Assembly: GCA_032718475.1 (NCBI GenBank)
Contig: JAUCBJ010008352.1
Coordinates: 23,670 to 87,669 of the forward strand
From: Nemertoderma westbladi
Lineage: Eukaryota > Xenacoelomorpha > Nemertodermatida > Nemertodermatidae
Direction of reading: 5' to 3'
DNA: 64,000 nucleotides
Shown piece by piece: positions 11,262-21,366 of this stretch (position 1 is its first letter; every line of letters begins with the position of its first letter). The position numbers and the translations under genes are program-made. The notes beneath the pieces are model-generated. The model saw only the letters and a program-made list of their open reading frames with translations. It had not been told where the DNA came from and searched no databases.

Positions 11262-13200
11262 CTATCGTCCATAATTACCTTCTTGGTGGCCTGCAGCCAT
11301 CTCAAGCAACACAAGACGTTGAATTGGACATTGTAATGTTGAACCATTTAAAAGCTGTAAAGTTAAAGAGCGAACCAAACCACCATCACCTTTGTGAATT
11401 TCTCGTACTAGAGCAAGCAGCCACTTACGACGAGGGATATTGGGCTCGTCAACTATAACGAGATCAAAAGCTAGGTTTGGGGCTTTTGAAAACCATTTGG
11501 TTATTGTTTGAATTGTGGGAAGTTAGTGTTCCTTCCAAATACCCCAAAAGACATATTATTCTGCATGTAAGGCGACTGACTGCCTTATATAAAGCTTGGA
11601 GGTAATAGGCTTGTCTGTCACCATCCTCATGGCGTTCATATACCTGTAATGGGGATGGCCGGGGATTTATAAAATGAGCAGGGGTTATTGCCTCTATGCC
11701 ATACGGATCATTTGATTTTCGGATTGATGGCAGGTGGTTAATAGAATCTGCAATCTCTAAAAGGAGCGTACGGAACATCTCATCCGAAAAATCTTGTTTT
11801 GATGCTATTATATTTGCCAATCAAAGCAACTGTGATTGAATGAATTAACCACTCATAGGCACTATCATACCATGGAGCATGGGGTGGGTTAAAGTGCCAG
11901 GGTTGATAGACCAACTGGAATTCAACCAACTTCTGTTTGAGAACAGGTTCATTCCGGTTCTCAATGAACTGCTGCAGTTCCCTTGGGAGCTGCAATAAAG
12001 TTAGAAGTTAGAGCCACAGTCTGAACGATATTTGGTTGCACCCCCTGTCGATGCTACAAAACACTGAAGACAAAGCATACAGCTTTGCATGTCAGCATGA
12101 TCGACAACATCAAGATACACAGCTCTAGTTGTAAACCAAGTAAATATTATCGCCCAATGTTTATATGTACGGTAGCCACAGCATACACTAAAGGTGCCAA
12201 ACATATCCACACCAGTGGATGTGAAGGCTGGCTTCCATATTTGAAGACGTTCAGGTGGTAGATGGGCCTGAAGCTGCTCACAAGGACGTGCAAATAACCT
12301 ATCTACAGGGTAGGCATTGATCTAGAATGTACCGTAGAAATTTACATGTGCGAATTAAGTAGTAATGTTGACCAATGAACAGATCGTTTAATCCATGTAA
12401 TAGCCCTTGCAGCTCTATTAAAGGATCGATAATGCTGTATAAGATCAAGTAATAGGGGACTAACATTTTTTGGTAGTTTGAGGAAAGGTTTCATTATGAG
12501 GGTACTACAATCCGCAGCAGATTACTAAGGCTTAAAAACTTAATTTGTAATGCAGAATTGAAGTCTGGAACAGCCAATATCAGAGGCTTCACCTTGAGTT
12601 CCGCTCCCTTGCCGAGTGCAGTGTCAGATAGGGGAGGAGGCCAGTATTCTGATCCTTGTCATAAGAATTCTGGCCCATCAAACCAAAGTTTACACTCTAA
12701 GAATTTGTCACAAAGTAAATGGGGAATTGGCAGGGAGTTGGTCACCTGGTATATGCCTCCACTGAGCTACAACAGTGGAGAATGAAAGAATACCTTGAAA
12801 TCGGTTTGCAACATAAACTACAAACTGAGCAGTCTCGTTATGTAAGTACTGCAGAACTAAGGATGCATCTGTCCACAATGCAAGTTTGGCCTCAGCCCAT
12901 ATGAGTTCTTTATGTACAGTAGAGTTCTAGCTAATTCAACAGCATATATTGCAGATTGCAATTCTGCTCTGGGTATGGGTAGCCCTTTTGTAGGCATGAT
13001 ATGAGTTTTGCTGCCTAACTATGTAGTACCAATATTCTGGTCATCATCCCAAAAGAGATATGCAAATGGAACCGCTCCCATGCCTAAACTGCTTGCATCA
13101 CTGAATGCGTAGAATGCCACAAATGGGGTAGGCTGAGGATCAGGCAAATGTTAACGTGGCAGGATCATAGTGTCCAAGTAGTGTAAGGCTGTTTCCCATT
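11262..13200 (-). pseudogene. BEL/Pao pol relic: RNase H, integrase and DUF5641 C-terminus
   Basis: Read on the minus strand, about 13040-13190 gives KWETALHYLDTMILPR and YAFSDASSLGMGAV, the start of a BEL RNase H. 12900-13000 gives LPIPRAELQSAIYAVELA, and 12720-12900 gives LWTDASLVLQYLHNE and FVVYVANRFQG. 12001-12210 is the integrase core with DMFGTF and RSDCGSNF (first two Asp of the DDE triad). 11780-11995 and 11464-11820 carry the end of the core and ITPAHFI. 11262-11460 is a DUF5641-like tail (VDEPNIPRRKWLLALVREIH ... RLVLLEMAAGH) ending at TAG 11262. Many frameshifts and stops make it dead. Gag and most of RT are missing, and no LTR was seen. Confidence 0.85.
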
Positions 13201-14431
13201 TAGAAAAGAAAAGAAATAAAGAGCTTGGCATGGCATTGGCGGCAAATCAAACACGCAAAGCTTTTACAAATTTTATAATTCTTAACTTAGTACAGTAAGC
13301 TTACTACTGTACATAAACATTATATTGTGTTGCAGCAAGTTTCTGGTCGGAATGGTCGGAATGGCTATGGGATAGTGAGTGTGGTAACAATCGAAGAGCT
13401 GTGACTCGTTTCTGTCACCCCATTGTGGGGTATACGGGATATCCAAACCAATGCGTTGGTAATGATAAAATCTGTCAGTATGTACCACCAGGTAAAGTAA
13501 TAAAATAAATGTATAAGTATTGGCCTACATGAAGTACTTAATTTATATACAAAATATCATTATACGTCTTTTATAAATCATTAAGAAGGATAATTAGTGG
13601 AGCGATAGTGCGAACAATAAATTAAATTACAATTATCCAATCAATCTTCCAAAAAGGCGGATAATAATAACTATTTCTTTTACAAAAAGAAAGTAACATT
13701 TATTCTTAAATTGTTACCTTTTCGCTCGAATATGCCCCAAAATCGGGAGAAAAAGTTAAACTTTTTTTCAAAAGTAAAATAAAATATTTTTGGTGGAGCA
13801 ATTGTTGAAGGAGCAACGATGTAGAAAAGGCTTGCTAGTAATTTCAGCAAAATCCATGCACGCCCACAAAAGATATTACAACGTTAGTGTTCGCGCTTTT
13901 AGACCTTTAGCAGTTTAACCTGCCAATTTTAGTTGTCTTCTTGTTTATAAATCGACTTTAGCCTAGGACAATTATTTAGTGTACTGAAGTTACATCCGCC
14001 AAAGCCAGTCTGTGCGCGATAATTCACCCACAGTTAAGGGAGACTGGATTCGGGTGCTTTGAAGTTATTGCGGCACAGACCTACTGTATTATTCGATTGA
14101 TCGTTAATGTATAATATCTGACAAATATATTTACTTTCGGGGAAATATTAATAGTTCCTTTAGGACGTGGCGCTTTAAGTATAAAAACAGAGTTATGACT
14201 TATACTAATCACAACTAGAAGGCTATAGAGTTTCGTAAATAGCGCATTCTTTAGGAGATGCTTTATTATCTGTTAAACTACTTCACACGACTTCCCACTA
14301 CTTCACACTACTGCACACTGATCTGCCGACCGTCACTGAACTTGATCATATATAAGGAAGATTGCAACGGACACTTATAGGGATTATGAAATAGCATTTA
14401 ATTCACACAAAAACCACTATAATGTAAGTTG
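13201..14431. other. Non-coding, no gene recognised
   Basis: AT-rich sequence without a convincing open frame. Around 14278-14320 there is a short CTTCACAC(G/T)A tandem. Confidence 0.35.
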
Positions 14432-15021
14432 CAGTTGCTACCGGTAACCTGTTCCTCTCACCTTCAGTAATCAAGAAGATTGGGGGTTTTATGATTATTC
14501 ATCGGTATTATCCAAATATATCAGCAATATACATCCATATAACAACAATTAATAATAGAAGTAAAATAATGCGGTGAACAATCAGTATGTGTTACGTAAT
14601 GCAAAGACCGTAAGTTAAATGCAGTTTTTGCAGTGTAGTTCTTCAGGTAGTTCTTCAGGTAATAGATTTACGTTCCTATAATCAAAGCCTTCAGATGTTC
14701 TTAGGCCAAAGTCTGAAACTTCCAAAACAGAAGTAACAGAAGATTTCAAGCCGGTTCTTAGGCTCAGAAAGGTAAACAAAGACCGTAATGCATTGCGCGG
14801 TTTTCCATAGGCCTCTGTACAACATAAAATGAAAATCGCTCTGATTGGCCGAATTAGGCAGAACAAAGAAAAGTTCCACGTTTACAGGAAATCAGCTGAC
14901 AGATTTCGTCATCTGAGCTCCATCTTTTAGAGTATTATGCGCATTGCGACAAAAATGACTTGTTATGTCCGCAAAAGCACCTACACTGCGCATTGAGGGG
15001 AAAAATGAAAAAGCTTTTACA
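14432..15021. repeat. Dispersed repeat copy 1 (about 590 bp), paired with 26479-27045
   Basis: This starts with CAGTTGCTACCGGTAACC and ends at AAGCTTTTACA. It is nearly identical to 26479-27045 in the same orientation. This copy has about 38 extra bases near 14780-14822 and lacks part of the terminal TGACTTGTTATGTCCGC doublet present in the other copy. No ORF of note. It could be a solo LTR or non-autonomous element; the boundaries are not clear TG...CA termini. Confidence 0.85.
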
Positions 15022-15099
15022 CCGCTCCCAGAAAATGGGATTTAAGTCTATAAAATATAAAAAATCACAGTTTCTAAAATACAAAAATACTCTAAACAA

Positions 15100-15447
15100 T
15101 TAGTCCTTCTTACATGAACGGCGTTTATGAAGTTTTTTGAGGCTAGCAAGAGTCCTTTTCTCTTTGGGGCGAGCCACTTTACTAGGAGGGCTATAACTCC
15201 TGGGTGAGGGGTGCAATACAATTGCATCGGAAGGTTTCGGATTGCGGTCGGTGTATCCGCCGGTCGAGGTACCCGGTTGATCGATATCCACCTCAGTGGA
15301 ACGAGGTCGAACAACCTTTAGAGCGCGTTTTAAGACAGCAGCTCTTACTGGTCCCTGACGAGTCGTTTGCACGAGAGCGGTAGGTGGACCGTGAGTAGTG
15401 AGAAACTTCCTCGGTTTGATGTTCTTTCTAACTCGCGTTCTCGGGCT
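15100..15447 (-). other. Basic open frame downstream of the unknown cluster, no ATG
   Basis: An open stretch of about 115 codons follows the stop of the 612-aa ORF (15453), in the -1 frame relative to it. It is Pro/Lys/Arg-rich (PRTRVRKNIKPRKF ... KKLHKRRSCKKD) and contains no methionine codon, so it cannot start by itself. A TAG at 15448-15450 closes the frame upstream, after the ORF C stop, so simple frameshifting within an overlap is not possible either. It may be the displaced C-terminal tail of the ORF C protein after an indel, since basic tails after zinc knuckles are typical of Gag-like proteins. It may also be chance. Confidence 0.3.
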
Positions 15448-15452
15448 CTATA

Positions 15453-17291
15453 TTAATAGGGTCGTCTATGAACTTCCTGCAGTTCTGGATGTGAGTTGAT
15501 GAACAAGTCACCATATTCCGGGTCTTGACGAATGAAGTTGATCAAGTTATAGGAATTAAGGTCATTAGGATTGATGTTCCTGAGATACTTGCGAACAAAT
15601 TTGGTCGAAATATTCTCGCCAACACGCTTCATTAGCTCGTAGCTCGGTGTACGAGATTTTTGCTCAACGGAAGCAAAGAGATACGGGTGAAACGCATAAA
15701 CTCCTTCATAGGCACGTCCAGGGTAGTATCGATGACGTGACTCACAATGGAGATCCGCGTTAGCTTCCCAGGCTCGAATGTAGCGCAGGGCAACCATTTC
15801 ATCTACGCTTTCCAGATCTCGGTTGAAAGGGAAATCAAAACTTGCGTGTCCTTTAAACTGGCAATGATGGCATTGAGTCATAAATTGAGGGCAGACTGCG
15901 AAGATGTGTAAGTTATTGAGTCTACAATACGCACAATAGATCTCCATTGTGGGTTGATCTTGAAAGTAGGAGCAGGGTACGCTGGAGTCCACCGGGGTGA
16001 AATGGTCTCTCGATGCGCATAATTGGCAACGTTTCCTAGAAACATAGTTGACATGCCGATAATCGTATGCGGTGAGACATTGTGGACCTTGATACCATTC
16101 CAGGATGTAGTCGTTGTCATTGCTCGTGGGTGCTGTGGGTTGAATCTCCTCGGACTCTAAGCAAATTGGTTCGTCTTCCAATTGCATAGCTGAGATAGGT
16201 ATAGCTGTCTTCTCAAGCGAACCCACTGTTTGAACTTCCACGATAGAATAACCTGTGGGGATTCGGGGTCTTTGTATAACAGAGGAATGTAAATTCTGTA
16301 TACAAACGTCCTTGAAAATGGCGAATCCAGCGCTGTCTAACTTCTCAGCAGCTGAGTCTCTTAGGCTGAGCTTAGTCAGAGCGCGGTCCTTGAACTGACT
16401 ATCAACGTTACGGAACGGAGTCAGAAAGCGCCTAAAGCATTCGAAGCGGATGAATTTATTGTGTTCATCTAGCTTGGCGAGTTTGGTTCCAAGTAACAAG
16501 GGATGGGCGCGTATAGTACGACTGCACACATCGGCTAGCCAACCGGCAAGTGCGGCGTTCTCGAAGATAGTGTATATAGCTAATGAGGGACGAAGTGGAA
16601 CACTCATGAAGCTATAAACGACGCCAGGTGCGGTCAATGGTCCGTCGAAGTATAATCGAGAATAATGATCTCCATATACTTGTTGATAGTTGATAGGGTT
16701 TCCGACTTTGAAATTCCATCCGTATTCTTGAAAGGCAAGATGTCCAATGGAGGTTCGTTGTACTTTAGTGATGCCGCTGGATGTATTGGCATACATAGTG
16801 CGGAAGAAACCTCGGCCTTCTGCCCAGGGAGCAATCAGCTGGGTATCTACGAAAGGATATGGAATATTCTCCATGTTCCTGAAATCATTCTGGAGATCTC
16901 CATAAACAGCTGAGCCGATTTTAAGGATTCTTTCGTTAAACAACATCTCGAGCACTGGCTGGGTTAACATCGATCCATCTATACCCATGGCCGGTTTGCG
17001 CTCGGTATCGGTGACGTAACGCTGTGCGAGTTCGAATTGTCCATGTCGGAGTTTCTTTTGGATCTCGGTGAGGGTCTCAAAAGAATAATCGATCACGTCG
17101 GAACACGCTCGGGTAAACACATGGGTAGAACCAGCTAATCCACGTATGTGTATCATTCGCGTAGTTCCCAGTTCTCCAACCGGAACGCTACCTTCGTTAT
17201 CGTAAGTGACAACTCTATACATTTCGATAACTTTAAGAGTTTTGTTCAGTCTTTGGTGGCATTTTCTATGGTCATACCCACCGGATGCCAT
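15453..17291 (-). CDS. Unknown 612-aa protein with three zinc-knuckle-like motifs (ORF C of cluster)
   Basis: The ORF starts at ATG 17291, overlapping the end of ORF B by 46 nt in the -1 frame; another Met (MYRVV) lies 23 codons on. Residues 30-400 match no family I recognise. Residues about 420-482 hold three Cys/His clusters: CQLC-x4-H-x9-C, CAYC-x5-H-x4-CP, and CHHC-x4-H in which the expected last Cys is Phe. This resembles tandem retroviral CCHC knuckles, so a nucleic-acid-binding, Gag-like role is inferred. No reverse transcriptase, integrase, helicase or protease motif was seen. The zinc spacing matches the ORF at 38673-39489. A diverged relic seems to lie at about 9.66-9.87 kb. The intronless, overlapping layout argues for a mobile or viral origin rather than a host gene. 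Function unknown. Confidence 0.7.
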   Translation of the reverse strand: MASGGYDHRKCHQRLNKTLKVIEMYRVVTYDNEGSVPVGELGTTRMIHIRGLAGSTHVFTRACSDVIDYSFETLTEIQKKLRHGQFELAQRYVTDTERKPAMGIDGSMLTQPVLEMLFNERILKIGSAVYGDLQNDFRNMENIPYPFVDTQLIAPWAEGRGFFRTMYANTSSGITKVQRTSIGHLAFQEYGWNFKVGNPINYQQVYGDHYSRLYFDGPLTAPGVVYSFMSVPLRPSLAIYTIFENAALAGWLADVCSRTIRAHPLLLGTKLAKLDEHNKFIRFECFRRFLTPFRNVDSQFKDRALTKLSLRDSAAEKLDSAGFAIFKDVCIQNLHSSVIQRPRIPTGYSIVEVQTVGSLEKTAIPISAMQLEDEPICLESEEIQPTAPTSNDNDYILEWYQGPQCLTAYDYRHVNYVSRKRCQLCASRDHFTPVDSSVPCSYFQDQPTMEIYCAYCRLNNLHIFAVCPQFMTQCHHCQFKGHASFDFPFNRDLESVDEMVALRYIRAWEANADLHCESRHRYYPGRAYEGVYAFHPYLFASVEQKSRTPSYELMKRVGENISTKFVRKYLRNINPNDLNSYNLINFIRQDPEYGDLFINSHPELQEVHRRPY

Positions 17292-18814
17292 AAGGTGGCG
17301 CGTTCGCTAGCATTAGGTAGATCGCTATACTTCAGATAATGTGTAGTATACGTCTCTACATCTCCATATCGCTGTATTCTCTCTTCCTCGAATAATACGT
17401 CGAGATTCCAATGGACTAATCGAGTTTTAATAAATCCATCGAGATTATATGGTGGAATTATATCCTTTTCTATTCTAGAAACATTATAAGGTTTTCTGAA
17501 TGAGTTTACTTTCACTAACTGATCCAGATGTTTCTGTAGTTGTTCGAGTTCAACAAGATCGAGGGGATTTAGCAGTGGTAGAAACCTCAAACTGTGTGTA
17601 GGATCTTCCGGTTTCACCATATAATATTGAGTTAGATTGACATAATAAGGATGGTCTTTGATCCCATAAAATGAGTTCGGTAAAGGTCTAGCGCGTAGGT
17701 TGACCTCGTGTACCATACGACGGACAAGATCCACTCGATTGTCCAGAGGTTCAATGAGTATACCGTCGACACGAGCGGCCTCGATTGGTGGACGTTGTAA
17801 CATAGGTGCGTCAGCGATAAGATCTCGAGATCTTAGGTTGATATCAACTGGTTGGGGTTGTACCGTGGCGAAGAGTTTGTCTCCGAAATGGGGAAACATC
17901 GAGGGATGAATGATGGTTTTAGAATAGAGATCAGTCATAAGGATTTGAGCTTCTGGTTGGGCTAAAGCTGCTTCTTCTCTCTCGTCTATTTCGATGTGCT
18001 TCTCCTCGAGCTGATTTTCCTCCGCTTGTCGTTGGAAGTGTTCGTCCAAAAACTCTTGCAGAGAATAGGTTCGCCCAAGTTCGATGTCTTCCTCGAGGTT
18101 CTGCATTTCTCGATCAAACTGGGGTAAGGCCAATTCCTTTACTGCTTGGACTTGCTGCTGCAATTTATGTTTATCTAAACAATCGTAAATTCCTTTTCCG
18201 ATCTTTTGCCGAATAGCATCTAACGCGTTTCGTACAACGCTCTCCTCGACTTCGGTGACGGGTTGTATCGGGGTTAAACCGGGACGATTATACGGGTTGA
18301 ACAGAGATATTAAATGTCCGCGTCCCAATCCGGCTAGGTAGAATGGGTGAATATCTAGAGAGCCCACTACTGGAGTGCCACCGATTAATTGTTTGGGTAA
18401 CACTAGATCTTTGAACAGTGAGTACAGTTCGGGAGGATCCGTGATACTATTAGGATCAAGAGTCTGAGGTCTCACCAGGGAATGAGGAGGTCTGACCGAG
18501 TATTCCGGAACTCTGATCATCGGTTTATTTAAGGATCGTTTGAGTCGAGCGAGCGTAGGTGATAGGTCGAACAAGTTTCGCTTGAAACTCCCGTAAGTAC
18601 AGCGAGTAAAACTGTGTTTAGCGCAACGTCTCCGCAGATGTTTATGTCTTTCCGTTTGTTGGTTGGGTCTAGGGCATTCATCGCAATAATACCAAAGACG
18701 CACGTCTTGTAAGGGAAACGCGGGTGATCTTTCTCCAGTTTTACAATATTCCTCCATCTGTTCGAAGCTATCCGGTATAACAGGTAGCGGTCGATCGGCG
18801 GTAAGATACATCAT
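17246..18814 (-). CDS. Unknown 522-aa protein (ORF B of cluster)
   Basis: Starts with tandem ATGs at 18814, 12 nt after the TGA of ORF A and in the same frame. Residues about 43-75 carry a possible zinc site (YYCDEC ... ERHKH ... C-x2-H-x4-C). Residues about 200-290 are acidic and helical (for example NLEEDIELGRTYSLQEF), likely a coiled coil. The remainder is rich in Pro, Leu and Tyr with no recognised domain. It ends at TGA 17246 inside the start of ORF C. No X-XXY-YYZ slippery heptamer is visible in the 46-nt overlap. Either A, B and C were one long frame of about 1300 codons broken by one TGA and one frameshift, or this is a genuine polycistron with readthrough and reinitiation. Confidence 0.65.
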   Translation of the reverse strand: MMYLTADRPLPVIPDSFEQMEEYCKTGERSPAFPLQDVRLWYYCDECPRPNQQTERHKHLRRRCAKHSFTRCTYGSFKRNLFDLSPTLARLKRSLNKPMIRVPEYSVRPPHSLVRPQTLDPNSITDPPELYSLFKDLVLPKQLIGGTPVVGSLDIHPFYLAGLGRGHLISLFNPYNRPGLTPIQPVTEVEESVVRNALDAIRQKIGKGIYDCLDKHKLQQQVQAVKELALPQFDREMQNLEEDIELGRTYSLQEFLDEHFQRQAEENQLEEKHIEIDEREEAALAQPEAQILMTDLYSKTIIHPSMFPHFGDKLFATVQPQPVDINLRSRDLIADAPMLQRPPIEAARVDGILIEPLDNRVDLVRRMVHEVNLRARPLPNSFYGIKDHPYYVNLTQYYMVKPEDPTHSLRFLPLLNPLDLVELEQLQKHLDQLVKVNSFRKPYNVSRIEKDIIPPYNLDGFIKTRLVHWNLDVLFEEERIQRYGDVETYTTHYLKYSDLPNASERATLWHPVGMTIENATKD

Positions 18815-18826
18815 AGTGAAATAGAG

Positions 18827-19351
18827 TCATTTGAGTTCTATCATAGGGTCATGATGTATACCTTGAGGATATCGAGTTTCTAGATTTTGTTGACTGGCTA
18901 CATTGAGATATGTTTCTCTCAAGAATTCTAAATATTCATTGAAGTCACTGCGTTTATCCGGCTCTTCAACGTCTTCTCTTTCAAGTCGGTTTCGAATAGA
19001 ATTTTCGTGTTCGATTCTCAGTTTATTGTTCCGACTCCGCTGGGTATGATATTTAAATAGAATCATTTCCCTTTCGGTGTCTACATCGTCCGTATCGTAT
19101 AAATCGATAGGATGACCAGTAGTTAAGAAGTCCATATACGTACCATTACGATGCGTATAGCGAGCGGTGAATTTTCTATAGTCCAATTCATGCGTGAGCT
19201 GTTCCTTTGACATTGGCATTTCGATATAACGGCCATCGTCCTCCGTAGTGGGTTGACTAGCATCGCCGCGTATTAAACTATCAACAAATGCTTGCAATGG
19301 TAGGGTATATCGCTCCCTGATACCAAGATCATCTTCTATCAACTCAGTCAT
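18827..19351 (-). CDS. Unknown 174-aa protein (ORF A of cluster)
   Basis: Starts at ATG 19351 after an AT-rich leader (AAATATAATTAATTATAATA) that could hold a promoter. The product is hydrophilic and acidic with many Arg and Glu (for example NSIRNRLEREDVEEPDKRSD). No signal peptide, membrane segment or known domain was recognised. Its stop (AAA TGA CTC) is followed in the same frame by four codons and then the ATG of ORF B. The TGA-CT context resembles leaky stops, but the known consensus is TGA CTA, so this is only suggestive. Confidence 0.6.
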   Translation of the reverse strand: MTELIEDDLGIRERYTLPLQAFVDSLIRGDASQPTTEDDGRYIEMPMSKEQLTHELDYRKFTARYTHRNGTYMDFLTTGHPIDLYDTDDVDTEREMILFKYHTQRSRNNKLRIEHENSIRNRLEREDVEEPDKRSDFNEYLEFLRETYLNVASQQNLETRYPQGIHHDPMIELK

Positions 19352-21366
19352 AGCTGCTATATGAGTTTATCGATATTATAATTAATTATATTTAGGCTAG
19401 CGGTCGTCGCTGCCTCCCCCTCAATGCCCCCGGACAGAGCAAGATCCTCAGCGCTGATGTACTGTCATCGCTGTGCCTCTCGCCAATGTAGTAGCTACAC
19501 AACGACAACAATAACCAGCGCGAGTCACTCCACTGTCCGTCCCAAGGGCTTAGAATTACTTCAAGTTCTTGCTACAGAGGTAGGGCAACTTTCACAACTG
19601 CGACTCGCTACTGTAAACACACTTTAGTAGTAACATTCACCTATAAACGCACAAATTCCACACAACTGTCACAAATTGTACACATTCGGGCCATTTGTCC
19701 GTTAGTCAAGTGCCTTCCAGAATGCCACGTTATTATTATGTATCCCTGGATACTAACAGTGTGCTATTTATTCCATATGCTATTCAATGGGGCGAGCTTT
19801 CTATTGTTCTTTTAACTCGCTTCTAATTCTAGCGTGGTTGTTGCTATGGTGACATTATGGAAAGCTAGCAGTAGAATTAGGGTAATTCTCATGCATACAG
19901 ATCTGGGATGCTATTTTTAATAGTAATTCTTTAATTGTCAATATTCCCCTTTATACATGATTTTATGAATTTTATTGGCTATTGACTATATATTGGAGAT
20001 TCTCGCACAGTAATATACTTAATAGGGTGAATCTCCGCTCCCATGATCTATTAATTAATTGAATTTTGGGAATGTTATAAATTGTATAAAATGACAATTT
20101 ATCAAATTCATGAGAGGATATGAATTTAAATTTATTCCCATAAATTTTATTATTTAATATTAAAATAAACACAATTTATTTCCAGAACATGTCTGGGAAC
20201 TAGGATCCTTAATTCTAGGAAATTTGTCTTTTTAAGAGTATCGGTAAGTGCTACGATATCTTAATCGCCTAGAATTTTAAAGGATCTGAATTTTAACAGA
20301 TTTGGATTTATAGATTTTCTTGGTTTACAACTCCTTAGAGTTTATTTGTCTGCATTTACTCTATTATAACATTTGTTTTAATAGATTTTTATAAATATTA
20401 AATATTTAATATTTAAGATGGGCACCGATTTATTCCAGAATATGTCTGGGGACGTTAACCACTGATCAAGTTCCGGTGCAAGTTCCGCAAACAATACTGA
20501 CTAGCTCGAAAGCTAGTAACCACTTACCAGTCACTGTACACGTGTACTCAACAGATGCTCATGAAATCAAGTACACAATGGTAAACACAAAATCGGACAC
20601 ATACCATGCACACACAGAGGACATAATCGGGAAAGACGAATCGGTGACAAAATCAGAGGGGACAAAATTGTATCGACTGATAAAAGAGTCGAGAGTACCT
20701 TATTTTGCCGTCAGGGCAAAATAACTTTGTGTGCACAAAGTATGCTGGGGCGCAGTAAAGATATGGTCCTACTAATAACCAGCGGCGACTGAACCAACCG
20801 GCAAGGTTTCCCACACTCACTCGCAGTGGCCATACACATACACACGTATACCACGTACCTACAGCAACAGAAAGCTCAAGCCAACTGTCACTGATCGTCC
20901 ACACACAAACCACAGATTCCAGAGTATCATTCACTCGGACCACACTACAACACCACCCCCTCCTTGCAGCAGATATTCCAGGTGCTACCTCCATTCCAAT
21001 AGTTGTACCAACAGAATCATCAGAATCCTGCCCATTCTGATGCAACACCTCCATTCCAATAGTGCGACCCTGGGAAAAGACACGTTTCGGCAACCGATCG
21101 GAGACAGCAAAGAGTCTGGTCAACTCATACATACCAAACATAGACCTACCACATAGACCACATAGACCACAGATCATACCAAGCCACCACCCCTACTGTA
21201 TACAGGACTAGCAGTACGGCAACAGGCCGACTAGACGGTACCACGGCACCATGTTGATTCATGGTTCGCAAGACAAAAGGGCCTTCAGTAACTCCCTTGC
21301 ACTATAGAAAGGATTTAACGTGCCCCCAGACCCTCACGAGTCCGCCGCCGCCTGTTTTAGGCACCC
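19352..21366. other. Upstream flank of unknown cluster and AT-rich spacer
   Basis: 19390-19640 is GC-balanced and could be 5' leader. 19900-20430 is very AT-rich. Two similar 20-nt motifs TTCCAGAAcATGTCTGGG and TTCCAGAATATGTCTGGG lie at about 20180 and 20430; each contains a CCAGA...TCTGG inverted repeat. The phrase ACCTCCATTCCAATAGT is duplicated near 20990 and 21045. The minus-strand open frame 20653-21177 matches nothing and looks like chance. Confidence 0.4.

Noticed and set aside
20175-20200. GAACATGTCT, a p53-type half site, within a CCAGA...TCTGG repeat
   Set aside because: A single half site in AT-rich DNA without a gene nearby is expected by chance.
20653-21177. 174-codon minus-strand frame after the broken gag
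   Set aside because: Low-complexity Cys/Trp-rich translation with an internal duplicated phrase; no zinc knuckle or protease pattern in place of the expected gag end.
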